NCBI GenBank assembly: GCA_024509875.1
Contig: JAMPIV010017768.1
Span: forward strand, 124,001 to 188,000
From: Oreohelix idahoensis
Taxonomy: Eukaryota > Mollusca > Gastropoda > Stylommatophora > Oreohelicidae
DNA length: 64,000 bases
Direction of reading: 5' to 3'
The notes beneath the pieces are model-generated. The model did not search any database and was not told the DNA's origin. It saw only the letters and a program-made list of their open reading frames with translations. This document shows, in pieces, positions 33,669 to 45,716 of the stretch. How positions within the stretch are numbered: position 1 is the stretch's first letter; the number at the start of each line of letters is the position of its first letter. The translations under genes and the position numbers were made by a program.

Positions 33669-35768
33669 ACTGATAACTTTTCAAATAACAATATGTATTC
33701 ATTGCTGTTATGAATGAATATGTGTCCTGATTCAAATACAAAGGGAACCAGGAATCACAATCAATTTTACTTACAAGTTATATGTACAGAATTTATCAAT
33801 ATGAATATTGTAATGACATATATTATTAAAAGTATCCTATGTGTGTCAGTTGTGTAGTAGTAATATGAGGTAATACTGGTTTTGTTTTGTTCAAGCTCTG
33901 TTGGTATTTGTCATCATGACTTCAATAGTTTGTCTTTATGGGAACTATTATTGGAGATGTTCTCAGTTCCTGATATTAACACAATTTAATTCCCCTCTTA
34001 ATGTTATTTTTACAAGGTCATTTTAAGCTGGGGGTACATAATTTTGAGCTCAGCTGGCCACATCAGCTTATCTTGCGTGATGGCGGCAGGAACAGACTCC
34101 TCTGCTCGATTCTCCCCTCGGCTCTGGAGACACCTCACTGATAGCTAAATGGACCAAGGAGTATGCTGTCCGACTCTGGATTCAGCAAAGCTCTGACCAG
34201 GTGCTGCTCAATACCATCAAGACCACGGTCCCTGAAAACAAGAAGGATGTACCTTCTACTTCATAACTAATTTATACTCTCTTTTCACACTGAGCACAGT
34301 ACATCACAAACATTGAGTTCAGAGCGTTAGGCCAACTGTCAGCTTCATCTGAAATACTTTATACCAGTATTTACCTCCTTAATGGTTACTACGCCTCTGC
34401 ACTTCCAGCATTATTTCTGTCTAATCAATAATCTAGGTGTCAGTGTACTGTTTGGCCATTCCATGCAGTTTTACTTTCCTCCGACACCTTCTGTTCAGGC
34501 TGGAGCATTATAGGCTTTACATCATGTTTGCTACTGAACTACACATATATACAGGCATAAATTAACAATTCACATTCAATTTTCATTAAAAGATACTGAA
34601 TGTTTCAAGCTTACCACAATTCATGGAAACAAACACAGATACGTTGATTAGCAATGAATTCTGGCACAACTACTGGCACAAATTCCCATCTGCTTATGTT
34701 CCAGGCTTTTATTTAGCAAAAATATGAGCTGGCTTCAACGCACTGTTGCTTTATCAAGCTTATTTGACTAGTGGTCTCGAACTAACGCTCCTAAGTGAGT
34801 ATATCAGCGAGTCTAGCCAATGGAGCCACGTTTCGACAAGTATTTGAAAAAATTTTAACTTCCTACGTCTCCCCTAACAACCAAAGATAGTATTTATAGC
34901 CCGACTAATCGTGTTTAGCCTTACATATCATTCCAGCCAATCAGTTCAAATGTAACTTGTGGCCCATTTCCCGTACAATGGTGGTGTAAAAAAATCTACC
35001 ACTGAGCGATTCTGATTTTGGGTGTTGTCTGACAGCACCATCATTTTACTTTGGCTATAACTTGTTAATTCCTAGACTATTTGCATAACGTTGTACATAT
35101 TCTTTGTCAGCAAACCCTAAGGAACCCAAATATATATATTTAATAGAGCTAAGTGGCTGCGTTCAAAATATGCAATTTCTTCTACCTCCTGTTTCGAAGA
35201 TGTGCTGTCTGGGTACTGTAATGTTTTCAAACGTAAACCCATATAATGTTATCTTTTCTAATAAGCGTTTCCCAGGTTTTTTAAAACCTAACTCTGGGAA
35301 GGGTAGTGAATTTATCACTGTCCGTCTGAAAAAGTTAGTGCATGTGGCCTTACACGCGTGATAGTAGTAATTGTGTATCGCGCGACGCGTGTTTTGTGTT
35401 GCACGTGTTCGGCTGTATGCCTCTCCCTTCTCTCTATCCTTTAGTCCATCTGTCTTTAGTTACGCCGTGTATAAAATGGAATGAATGAAATATTAAAATT
35501 AGGTCATTGTTCAGCTTGGTATCTCAATGTTTTTCCAAGAAATACAGCACACGTTTCATTGAAGAAAGCGGGTAATAATATAGTAAGCTTTTACTATCAA
35601 CGTGAAAGCGTTACAATTTGCCGACGAAGCAGAAAACAAGGGGGATTTCGAGTACATTCCTTGTGACAGCACTGTTATTTTACCATTGCTCTTTTCTTTA
35701 TTAGATTTATTTGTTAGGCTTTATATTTACCTTATAATTTATATATGTGGATTAGAATATTCCATGAC
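33669..35768. repeat. 2.1 kb duplicated segment, copy 2
   Basis: Direct-orientation match to 1-2136. Similarity begins at or before ACTGATAACTTTTCAAATAA (33670). It weakens between about 35135 and 35280 and resumes to GTGGATTAGAATATTCCA (35746-35763). LINE family 3 sequence starts soon after. Confidence 0.85.
34090..34266 (+). CDS. Candidate terminal exon, C-terminal 58 residues (copy 2)
   Basis: Same 58 codons as 422-598 with one silent change (GAT for GAC in LLDSP), same candidate acceptor GGCGGCAG just before, and TAA at 34264-34266. Flanking non-coding DNA differs at clearly more positions. The perfectly conserved tail, including the ExxxLL motif, is consistent with either purifying selection or recent duplication or gene conversion. 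Whether both copies are spliced to an upstream gene cannot be told from here. The protein family is not recognised. Confidence 0.45.
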   Translation, partial: EQTPLLDSPLGSGDTSLIAKWTKEYAVRLWIQQSSDQVLLNTIKTTVPENKKDVPSTS

Positions 35769-35794
35769 ACATGGGAAAAATAGTGCTGTACAAA

Positions 35795-36545
35795 TCATCA
35801 TCATCAGCTGCCATCTCCACAGTGAATGTTGGCAGCAATGGATTTCCAACGTTTTCACTTTGATAGACTCTTTCCTGTCCATCTCTTCATGTTATCTTTC
35901 CATTTATAGCACTGTCTTATCCTTGCACGTTTGCCTTCAACTCTGCTTTCTATAATGGTCTTCTGTAAGGTGTTATGTATTTTTAAAAAGGTAAAGGATC
36001 CCGTTACACGCCCTTTGCGGCATATTGGGAATATGGTGTTAGGCCCATATTTTCTTGACCATCGGCACACTAGGGGATGATGTGGTCAGCATCATGCCGG
36101 CCGCCTTAACCTTCCCAGAGTTGCTCTGGTACGTATACATGAGGCTGGGTTGACCCCGGAGCCGTTTGCGGTCTAAAAAATCCCACCTCAACTGGGGATC
36201 TAACCATGGACCACTGAGCTAAGAAGCCAGTGCACTAACCACGGCGCTACAGCTGGGCAAAATATTTAGCTGCCTAATTTTGATCTCCTTTAATTAATTC
36301 TCTTTTCATTCCTAGGTTTTCTATGACCTCTTATTTGTTTTCTCCTTTTTCCATGAGATGTGCCCCATTCTTCTATATATCCACATCTCGAGAGACTCAG
36401 TTCTTTCTACCAAATGCTTGTTCATAGTCCATGTTTCAACACCATACAGTAATGAAGAATATATATAACACTTGATGATTCTCAGTTTTAGTTTATGGGT
36501 TAATTGTTTAGATGTCAGTATTTGTTGCATGTTGTTGAATGAACA
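35795..36545 (-). pseudogene. LINE (family 3) 3' part, interrupted by a SINE
   Basis: The minus-strand coding part (36321-36530) reads [38 protein letters not shown] and RRMGHISWKKEKTN, as in 18346-18891 but with the YGVETWT motif intact. The 3' UTR side reaches the CATCATCATCAGCTGCC tail near 35797. A SINE family A copy splits it at 35990-36255. Confidence 0.82.
35990..36255 (-). repeat. tRNA-derived SINE family A, inserted in a LINE
   Basis: Minus-strand copy of the element at 15781-16053: AAAGGATCCCGTTACACGCC at one end, AACCATGGACCACTGAGC in the B-box region, and GTGCACTAACCACGGCGCTA at the tRNA-like head. Confidence 0.9.
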
Positions 36546-36569
36546 ACAGAACAGTTGGGTGACCGCAGC

Positions 36570-36735
36570 TGTGGTTCAAAGATGTGTGCAAGAGAGACAG
36601 GAAGGCAGTGGACATAAAAATCCAGCAACCTGGGAGGATGAAGCTGCTGATCGCACCAAGTGGCGATGCTCTTTACGGCGCCACCTGAGATTGGGCAAAA
36701 AGAAGCTCTCACAACAAGCAGAAGAGACCCTTACA
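36570..36735 (+). pseudogene. Possible LINE C-terminal scrap
   Basis: A short frame reads [20 protein letters not shown], resembling the DRTKW-type end of RTE proteins. Very short, low support. Confidence 0.3.
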
Positions 36736-36746
36736 GTTGAGACCCT

Positions 36747-37107
<361 letters not shown>

Positions 37108-37144
37108 AGAGGTCCTAGAAGAGAAAAACCAACGGGCTGATCAC

Positions 37145-37345
37145 CCGTTTGCCAGTCACTTCGATTACGGAAACAACAGCAAATGGATTGATTTGCCATT
37201 GCCCTAAAGACGCCAATAGGCGTGATGGGAAACAATGGCAAAGAAAACCTATCTGCTGTTGCCCTAAGACGCCACTAGGCGTAATGGCCACTGACTGCTT
37301 TGATCGGTCAGTGGCTAAGGACGGAAGAAGAAGAAGAGAAAACAG
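37145..37345 (+). repeat. Two tandem RTE family 1 3' tails
   Basis: TTGCCCTAAAGACGCCAATA and TTGCCCTAAGACGCCACTAG are two starts of the same 3' end, followed by GTAATGGCCACTGACTGCTT and the GAAGAAGAAGAAG tail. Confidence 0.75.
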
Positions 37346-37404
37346 AATTACTAAAGGAGATTAAATTTGACAGCAAGCGATGAAGAAGAAGAAGAAATAT
37401 TTGG

Positions 37405-37610
37405 TAGCTAAAATATTTTGGCATGTAAAAAGACATGACACTTTACTGAAGACCGTACTAGAAGGAACAGTTGAAAGCAAATGTGCAAGAGGAAGATAGC
37501 ACTGTAAGTGGGAAGATAACAACATCAAGGCCAGAGACAGAAGAATGTTGGAGATCCGTTGCAGCTGACCTGTGATGCGGAAATGGCACCTGATGACGAT
37601 GAGTACTGTT
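37405..37610 (+). repeat. LINE (family 3) 3' end, plus orientation
   Basis: AGCTAAAATATTTTGGCATG, GTGCAAGAGGAAGATAGCAC and GATAACAACATCAAGG are the reverse complement of the 3' region at 18345-18540, ending GATGACGATGAG. The block at 37079-37140 is probably its upstream part. Confidence 0.75.
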
Positions 37611-38227
37611 CAGTAATAACAAACGTACAAACATAAAGCTGTTGAAGTATATAAAATTGAAACAGTTGGTTCAGACGCAAAACAGAACACTGATTCATTT
37701 GTAGAACTGAAATCTGTTTATTCACATAGCATGGGCTTCAGAGTAATGTTGTTATGTAATGAAAGAACAGCATTAACAGTCGCATAGAGAAAAGTATCTA
37801 GCGAAATGAGAACTCGATATATAACGACTGCTCATTAATGATGATGATGATGATGATGCAGTCTTTTTTCATTCATGGCAAAAATTATACTTCTATTTAA
37901 GGAAAAGATTATAGAGGTAACCTAATTTCTTCTCTAATTATTAACAAAATAAAACACCCTTACTTTTCTTCTCTAATTTTTGGTAAATGCTAGAACAGTT
38001 AAAAACAGTTTTATTTGAAAACTGAAGGGAAATACAAGCATAATTTTGAACAGAAAGATTGAGTATACAAAAGAAAGCCACAGTCATATTGATTAAACTG
38101 CAGTTGAGTGATTAAAAGACGACACTTTAAAAAAAAAAAATGTTGCCTCGGTTTGGCAAGTAGGGCCTTATTCAGCCTAGACACAGGGTCCATCGGTTAT
38201 ATTAGAACACATATCCAAATAAAAGAC

Positions 38228-38375
38228 GCCCTTGTTTGTGAACTTTATAGACTTTAAGAAAGCGTTTGATAGTTCAGACCACACAGTAATATGGAAAATA
38301 CTGATAAAAGATATATTTGAAGAGGCCATCTGCAAAAGTGTCCATAGGGAAAAGTCTCACAACTTTTACAGTATA
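38228..38375 (+). pseudogene. LINE reverse transcriptase scrap
   Basis: The frame FVNFIDFKKAFDSSDHTVIW carries RT motif A (F-x-D-x-x-K-A-F-D-S) with its catalytic Asp. Similarity fades after about 38310. Family not resolved. Confidence 0.7.
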
Positions 38376-38593
38376 ATGTGGGGGCCTGGCAATCAACTGG
38401 AATATTACTCCTCAGAGTATGGTCCAAGGGCACTGGGGTTTGGGAAATTGTTTTTAGGGGGTTCTAGGGGAAATAAATTCATAGTGGCCAAAAAATTATG
38501 AGTTTTGAGCTGTTAAAAAAGACCAACTGGGCAAATAATTGTCTTTAGTTAGTTTGTTTGTTTACGTAAAGCTTTCTCATTACTCATATAGCC

Positions 38594-38785
38594 CCGTATA
38601 GTTCCCAGTGGTCTGTGAAGAAACCAGGCATGTCGTATGAGGTGACCTCATCACGTAAAACAGATGAATTTAGAAACCAGTGCAGCAAGAGCACATAAAT
38701 GCTTTTATGTAGGCTTCCGGAAAGAGAACAGGATGCAGTAGTGGTTCCATGCTGTAAAGTGCAAATAGGGATAAAAAGATGATAG
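38594..38785 (+). repeat. Repeat family F copy
   Basis: GGCATGTCGTATGAGGTGAC, CATCACGTAAAACAGATGAA, and AGTAGTGGTTCCATGCTGTA match the family consensus seen at 24322 and 53130. Confidence 0.6.
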
Positions 38786-39094
38786 TAAAGTAACATAAGA
38801 AGTGTCAAAAGTTCCAAGTAGGTCACAGTTAATCATAACCAAGAATATATGGTACTTTTTGTGGTGACTAGGCAAGAACACTGACACAATATTGCTATGT
38901 GAGTTTCATAGATTTTAACAAATGCAGAACCGATGGCAATGAGAAAGAATGATGTATTGTACCAAATGTTGAGTCTGGATATAAAGTTGTACATTTTCTT
39001 TTCATTGGTAAGTCTGAATGTTTGGGTGTGTGTTACGTGTATTACAACTGACTTCTAGCTGTGTGTTACATGTATTGCAGCTGATTATTATGTT

Positions 39095-40060
39095 TTTTGT
39101 ATTTATTACAGTTGTCTTTTGGCTGTGTTATATGTCTTACAGTTAACTTTTGGCTATGTGTTATATGTCTTCCAGTTGACTTTTGGCTATGTGTTATATG
39201 TCTTACAGTTGACTTTTGGCCGTGTGTTATATGTCTTACAATTGTCTTTTGGCTGTGTGCTATATGTCTTACAGTTGACTTTTGGCTGTGTGTTACATGT
39301 CTTACAGTTGAATTTTGGCTATGCTACGTGTCTTACTGTTGACTTTTGGCTATGTGTTATATGTCTTACTGTTGACTTTTGGCTGTGTGTTACATGTCTT
39401 ACAGTTGACTTTTGGCTGTGTGTTACATCAACTTTTGGCTATGTTACATGTCTTACAGTTGACTTTTGGCTATGTTATATGTCTTTTAGTTGACTTTTGG
39501 CTATGTTACATGTCTTACAGTTGACTTTTGGCTATGTTACATGTCTTACAGTTGACTTTTGGCTGTGTGTTACATGTCTTACAGTTGACTTTTGGCTATG
39601 TGTTATATGTCTTACAGTCAACTTTTGGCTATGTTACATGTCTTACAGTTGACTTTTGGCTATGTTACATGTCTTACTGTTGACTTTTGGCTGTGTGCTA
39701 TATGTCTTACTGTTGACTTTTGGCATATATTACATGTCTTACAGTTGATTTTTGACTGTGTTATATATCTTTCAGTTCACTTTTGGCTGTGTGTTATATG
39801 TCTTACAGTTGACTTTTGGCTGTGTGTTACATGTCTTACAGTTGACTTTTGGCTATGTTAAATGTTTTACAGTTGACTTGGCTGTGTGTTACATGTCTTA
39901 CATTGACTTTTGGCTATGTTACATATCTTACAGTTGACTTTTGGCTATGTTATATGTCTTTTAGTTGACTTTTGGCTGTGTGTTACATTGACTTTTGGCT
40001 GTGTGTTACATGTCTTACAGTTGACTTTTGGCTATGTTACATGTCTTACAGTTGACTTTT
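39095..40060. repeat. About 32-bp minisatellite, roughly 30 units
   Basis: Unit on the plus strand: TTACAGTTGACTTTTGGCTA then TGTTACATGTC, with variants TGTGTTATATGTC and GTGTGTTACATGTC. On the minus strand, where the adjoining Ig exon is encoded, each unit contains AGTCAACTGTAAGACATG, which holds a GTAAGA 5' splice-site-like motif. The array ends exactly at the 3' side of that exon. Confidence 0.97.
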
Positions 40061-40458
40061 GAATGGTACATGGCTGATTGGGTGGCTATCCTGTTCTTGG
40101 AGTCCTTGAGGGTGGTTTCAATTTCCTGGATCCGCTGTACTATCTGACCTATGTCTGGTGCATCTGTCCTGACTGTTGATTGGATACTCTCGAAGTGAAC
40201 TTCTCCAAAGCTGTTCATTATGTTTGCCTCACACTCATAAGTTCCACTTTCCAAGATGGATGGGTAATCCCATTGTAAGCTGAGGTAGGACCCATGTAAG
40301 GCATTTATTTGACCCAGGCAGGTTGCGTTTAAATGGCCAACAGAATGCACAAGACCGTATGTGTTTGTGTTTATGTACGCAAGTGGAATAAGAGTAACAT
40401 TCCCAGTGTCTATTTCTTTTTTGATGATCAAGGACACAACCGAATCACCACTCCCGGG
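40054..40458 (-). CDS. Ig-like domain exon, FREP/CREP-like lectin gene (second half of domain plus coiled-coil start)
   Basis: The exon begins after a good acceptor (TATTTTACTTGCAG, AG at 40460-40459) in phase 0. It encodes GDSVVSLIIKKEIDTGN, then LNATCLGQINALHGSYLSL, then the Ig signature SGTYECEANIMNSFG with the second domain Cys. After it comes DAPDIGQIVQRIQEIETTLK, a heptad-like stretch as at the start of the interceding region of gastropod fibrinogen-related or C-type-lectin-related proteins. It joins in phase with 45345-45430, which supplies the first Cys. The role would be a secreted immune recognition protein; the lectin domain is not in view, so that role is inferred. The 3' end is uncertain: the exon runs into a minisatellite, and the first GTAAGA lies about 40044-40050. 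Confidence 0.72.
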
Positions 40459-40684
40459 CTGCAAGTAAAATATATTTGTACATATTCAGTGAAATGTTCG
40501 AAATATTCCAGTGCAAAAGATGACATAATTTGTTGGCACATATTGACATATACAAGAATTTATGCGTGTGTGGGTAGTTTGACAGTTATACAAGTTCTTT
40601 TTATTCCTTATGGAGCATGAGACCTTCAGTGCAGCTGGTCTTCTTGCAGGAAGCCTGCATCAAATATTCATGACGTGTTCTTGC

Positions 40685-40898
40685 CAGGGTTATGGAGTCC
40701 GGCAAAAAAATTTTCCATCTCCGTCTCCTGAAGTTTTGGAAGTCCTGTTCCGACTTTTGAGTCCGACTACAATCTTTTACTAGTTACATGGCATAAAATT
40801 CAGAGTCGTGAGTCCGGACATTTTGTGCCTACTCTGACTCAGACTCCACTTAAAAATGACTGACTCCATGACTCCCGACTCTTGACTCCACAACCCTG
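40685..40898. mobile_element. hAT-type MITE
   Basis: A 214-bp element with ends CAGGGTTATGGAGTCC and ACTCCACAACCCTG, flanked by GTTCTTGC and GTTCATAC (6 of 8 match). The interior is made of GACTCC/GAGTCC repeats. Confidence 0.88.
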
Positions 40899-41021
40899 GT
40901 TCATACAGTGGTAGTTTCTGCAGCAGCATGTTTGACAGGATCAGGTTGCCAGCCCCACGCACAACCTTGTAATAGTCGCTGAGGAGCAGTAGTGCTGTTA
41001 TTTCTTTGTTTTCTCACAGAC

Positions 41022-41045
41022 ACCCCCCCCCCCCCCCCCTCCCCC
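41022..41045. repeat. C homopolymer
   Basis: CCCCCCCCCCCCCCCC broken once by T. Length may be unreliable in assembly. Confidence 0.9.
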
Positions 41046-41332
41046 GAGAACTACTCGGGGCGTTATACAAATTACTACCAAGTGATCTGTCAAGGCGTTA
41101 CGTCAGAGAGTTATGGTGTGCCTTGTCTGTCTCACGTCCAGAGAACAGCACTTTTCTTCCTGTATTCAGTTTCTCCTGTTCTATTTTTCTATTTTCTTCC
41201 ATCTTTCGCCTTCAACCTAGCAAGTCAGTCCGTCAATACATGCAGACATTTAGAAGCTATAATGAACAAAAACACATTTATAAAAACTCAAGAAAGAGGA
41301 CTAAATTAAGATTAATTTAAAAATGAACCCTC

Positions 41333-41402
41333 CGTCATGAATCAAACACGGAACATTTGCTTGGAAGGCTGACATTCTAATCGCTTAACCATGGACACAC
41401 TT
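41333..41402 (-). repeat. tRNA-Gly-like pseudogene or SINE head
   Basis: On the minus strand: TGGTTAAGCGATTAGAATGT then CAGCCTTCCAAGCAAATGTT and GTGTTTGATTC. The GCCTTCCAAGC loop resembles tRNA-Gly(TCC), but the acceptor stem and several pairs are lost, so it is not a functional tRNA. Confidence 0.5.
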
Positions 41403-41439
41403 TGGTAAATGTGAAGCTTTTAATCCTAACTATTTTATT

Positions 41440-41650
41440 GATAGATTACCTCAGTTATTGCAGCACTATGTCTTTAGGTTGATTACCTCTCAGGTAACAT
41501 AGCTCCAAGTCTTTAGGTTGATTGCCTCTCTCAGTTATCTGTGTCTTTAGGTTGATTACCTCTCAGGTATCATAGCACTATGTCTTTAGGTTGATTACCT
41601 CTCTCAGTTATCATAGCACTATGTCTTTAAGTTGATTACCTCTCTCTCTT
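41440..41650. repeat. Irregular minisatellite, about 5 units
   Basis: Repeated GTCTTTAGGTTGATTACCTC with spacers CTCAGTTATCATAGCACTAT, unit length 35-55 bp. Confidence 0.9.
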
Positions 41651-41656
41651 TTGTTA

Positions 41657-43007
41657 TATGGGTTGCTCAGAAAGTAATGCCCCACATTTTTTTTTCCCCC
41701 CTCATCCCAGAATAAAGATAGCAAAGCTAAAATTTACACGCAGCAACACTGATATTTCCCGCGTACATGTGCATAATGTCACGATTGTCCGACAGATAGC
41801 GCCGCTGTAGTAGTCTGTGAAAATGGCGTCTGTGTATGACGCGTTACAAACAACAAGCTGAAATTGAATTCTTGGTGGCAGAGAAGGAAGGTGTGGGGAA
41901 CATTCACAAACGTTTGTGTGCTGTGTATAGAAGTTGTGCAGTCAATAGGAGCACCGTTGGATGTTGGGTTCAGAGAGTGAAGGCTTCAGGAAGTGGAGAG
42001 ACGGAGCTGCATGATCGGCCGCGGTCTGGGCGTCCTGCCACAGCCACCAGCCCAGACATGTTGCAGCGCGCTGATGCCATTATTCATGAGGATCATCGCA
42101 TCACAAGTCAACAATTGACCTTACAGCTTTCATTCAGCAATGGAAGTGCGATGGCAACTATCGACGCTCTCGGATATTCGAAGGTATGCCCAAGATGGGT
42201 TCCTCGAAGTCTCACAACCGACCACAGACGTCAAAGGAAAACCATCTGTTCTGAATTGTTGGAGCGTTTTGATGCTGAGAGGGAGGCCTTTTTGTCCCGG
42301 ATCGTCACAGGTGACGAAACTTGGGGGCACCATTTTGAGCCGGAGACGAAAAGGCAGTTAATGGATTGGCATCATCCGCAATCACCACGAAAAAAGAAAT
42401 TCAAGACAACTCCCTCTGCCGGAAAGGTCATGATCACCATCTTTCGGGACATTGATGGAGTGATTCTTGTGGATGTGATGCCTAGAGGTAAGACAATCAA
42501 TTCGGACTCGTACATCAAAACCCTCAACAAACTCAAACAGCGCTGCTGGCGAGTGCGGTCTAACAGGAATGCAGTAGACATTTTGATCCAGCACGACAAT
42601 GCCCGCCCTCACACAAGTCTGAAAACTCAGGAGGCAATCGCCAAATTTGGTTGGACTGTGCTTCCCCCCCCCCCCCCCTATAGTTCTGATCTGGCGCCCT
42701 CCGATTTTCATCTTTTTGGGCCACTGAAGGGTGCATTGCGCGGGACAAGGTTTGAAGATGATGAGAGCGTGATTCGTGCAGTGAGGACATGGCTATGGGA
42801 ACAGGAAACGAGCTGGTACAGGGAAGGCATGCATGCCCTTGTTTTGCGCTGGTGTAAGGCCGTAGAAGTGGACAGAGATCATGTGGGAAAATAGCATGTG
42901 TAAAGGATACGCGTACATCCAGTTATACTGTGCGTGAATTTCATACATTGTGAATAAATAGTGTCCGAGAAAAAAAAATGTGGGGCATAACTTTCTGAGC
43001 AACCCTC

Positions 43008-43008
<1 letters not shown>
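41657..43008 (+). mobile_element. Mariner element, near full length
   Basis: Terminal repeats GGTTGCTCAGAAAGTAATGC (41661) and its near-complement ending TTTCTGAGCAACC (43004), extended by an A/T run, with TA at 41655-41656 and 43009-43010. The right end abuts a (TA)n tract. It encodes one uninterrupted transposase. Confidence 0.95.
41836..42894 (+). CDS. Mariner transposase, uninterrupted
   Basis: A 352-residue protein, about the normal mariner length. In order: N-terminal helix-turn-helix domain (IEFLVAEKEG...VNRSTVGCWVQRV), GRPATATSP linker, second HTH (ITSQQLTLQLSFSNGSAMATI), LGYSKVCPRWVPR linker, then the catalytic core VTGDETW, ILIQHDNARPH and SSDLAPSDFHLF. A run of 15 C at 42664-42678 turns the usual LPHPPY into a five-proline stretch. 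This adds one residue and gives 35 instead of 34 residues between the last two catalytic Asps. I chose the ATG at 41836 because the ATG at 41823 is in another frame. No stop or frameshift is seen, so the frame could be translated. The expanded proline run may impair activity, or its length may be an assembly error. Confidence 0.93.
   Translation: MTRYKQQAEIEFLVAEKEGVGNIHKRLCAVYRSCAVNRSTVGCWVQRVKASGSGETELHDRPRSGRPATATSPDMLQRADAIIHEDHRITSQQLTLQLSFSNGSAMATIDALGYSKVCPRWVPRSLTTDHRRQRKTICSELLERFDAEREAFLSRIVTGDETWGHHFEPETKRQLMDWHHPQSPRKKKFKTTPSAGKVMITIFRDIDGVILVDVMPRGKTINSDSYIKTLNKLKQRCWRVRSNRNAVDILIQHDNARPHTSLKTQEAIAKFGWTVLPPPPPYSSDLAPSDFHLFGPLKGALRGTRFEDDESVIRAVRTWLWEQETSWYREGMHALVLRWCKAVEVDRDHVGK

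Positions 43009-43083
<75 letters not shown>
43009..43083. repeat. (TA)n microsatellite
   Basis: About 37 TA units starting at the mariner right end. Confidence 0.95.
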
Positions 43084-43086
<3 letters not shown>

Positions 43087-43200
43087 TTCGCAGATGGCCA
43101 GCCTTTTTATGGCGGGAGTTGCATAGCATTTACATAGGCTTAGTTAAATTTTATGATAAGTAGGAAGCTAATGAAATATACTATACACACTACAAACATG

Positions 43201-44654
<1,454 letters not shown>

Positions 44655-44745
44655 TATATATATATATAACGTGTTTGTAGTGTCTATAGTATATTTCTTT
44701 AACCTGTCTATATTTCTTGTCCTTGTTGCCTATTTGTAACTCTGG

Positions 44746-44772
44746 CTGATGAAGGGTGAAACCCGAAACGTC
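44746..44772 (+). ncRNA. Hammerhead-ribozyme-like motif, intact conserved boxes
   Basis: CTGATGA (44746-44752), a short stem GGG-TGAAA-CCC (44754-44764), GAAAC (44765-44769) and GTC (44770-44772). The order and spacing match the CUGANGA, stem II, GAAA and NUH elements of a minimal hammerhead with almost no stem III. Pairing for stem I is weak and one A is extra before stem II. It resembles the motif in Penelope-like elements, but no PLE protein is adjacent. Confidence 0.45.
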
Positions 44773-45009
44773 CTGTGTTTCCTGTGTACCGTTAATTTGT
44801 AAAACTGATTCAATACCGTTTTATCTGTTAATATATACATTTATTAACAAATTAAACCTTGGGTAAAGTAATGAGCCAGGCATCTGCTCAAACAACTCTT
44901 TGACAACCAGCCAGTCATTCAGTCAGCTATCAGGGTAGAGATCTGGTAAATAATCAAGTGCATGGCAAATAAGTTTTAAGACTTGGATCATTAGTCACAG
45001 TCGGCCTAC

Positions 45010-45175
45010 TAGTTTGGTTTGGTTTGGTTTTGGTTTTTTAAGATTATATTCATTGCACACAGACAGCTCCATCAGTGCACCGATCTCCTCCCTTAGATCA
45101 CACAAATAGGATCTCAGCACAGTGCGCAAACTCTGTAGCACCAGCGAGAATCCCAATGTGTGTAAAGCCTAGTTA
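45010..45175 (-). repeat. SINE-like family C/E, E part
   Basis: TTGGTTTGGTTTTGGTTTTT, CATTGCACACAGACAGCTCC, GGATCTCAGCACAGTGCGC and AGCACCAGCGAGAATCCCAA match 22838-22990 and 57345-57510. Confidence 0.75.
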
Positions 45176-45214
45176 ATCTGGATCAATGATTCATTCCCAT
45201 TTATAGGCATCATT

Positions 45215-45264
45215 TGACCCCCCCCCTCCCCACCCCTCCCCCCCCCCCCCCCCCCCCCCCGCCC
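45215..45264. repeat. C-rich homopolymer tract
   Basis: About 50 bases, nearly all C with a few T, A or G. Confidence 0.9.
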
Positions 45265-45344
45265 CCTTTCCTCCTTCCCAATATGTCACATAGACATCAA
45301 TGAAGACCTGCACCTTATAGCGCACAGCTAAACCACTTAAATAC

Positions 45345-45430
45345 CTGATAGAAGCTGCAGTTAACGACCAGTAATTTTGTCAGGTCCGCCTCGATGGTAC
45401 TCGGTGTCACAGTTAAGAGAAGCTGACCAT
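45345..45430 (-). CDS. Ig-like domain exon, FREP/CREP-like lectin gene (first half of domain)
   Basis: An 86-nt exon with a strong acceptor on the minus strand (TTCTCCTTCCAG, AG at 45432-45431) and donor CAG followed by GTATTT at 45344. It starts in phase 1 and ends in phase 0. It encodes GQLLLTVTPSTIEADLTKLL then VVNCSFYQ. The LTVTPS...LTK-L-V-NCSF pattern is the first strands and first Cys of the Ig-like domains in gastropod fibrinogen-related proteins. Its phase fits the exon at 40054-40458, giving a Cys-to-Cys Ig domain across a 4.9 kb intron that contains two mariner elements. It is too short for ordinary ORF finding. Confidence 0.72.
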
Positions 45431-45489
45431 CTGGAAGGAGAATGTATTTGTTCAACTTAATGACATTCATTCACTCATTACCCTAGAGC

Positions 45490-45590
45490 TCTCAAAGGAG
45501 CATAGGCCTTCAAATTCATGCCAAGTTCTTCTATCCTGTGCCATCTGCACAAGGTCTTGTGACCGGATGGCCTACTATGATAGGATTATT
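45490..45590 (-). repeat. RTE-type LINE (family 2) 3' end remnant
   Basis: GGAGCATAGGCCTTCAAATT, CATGCCAAGTTCTTCTATCC and TGTGCCATCTGCACAAG match 56648-56715. Confidence 0.65.
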
Positions 45591-45716
45591 CGTGCTAACT
45601 AACCTATTAGAATAAGTATAAACAAAACATAAGTAGAAATCCTTAGAGCCAGCCCTGGCTTTATAAAGATATTTTCAGTAACATAAAGCTATTTATAAAC
45701 CGAAACTGAAACTAAA

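Noticed and set aside
39097..39937. Cys-rich repeated frames (LTVDFWLCVICL type)
   Set aside because: Artefact of the 32-bp minisatellite, on the strand opposite to the Ig exon.
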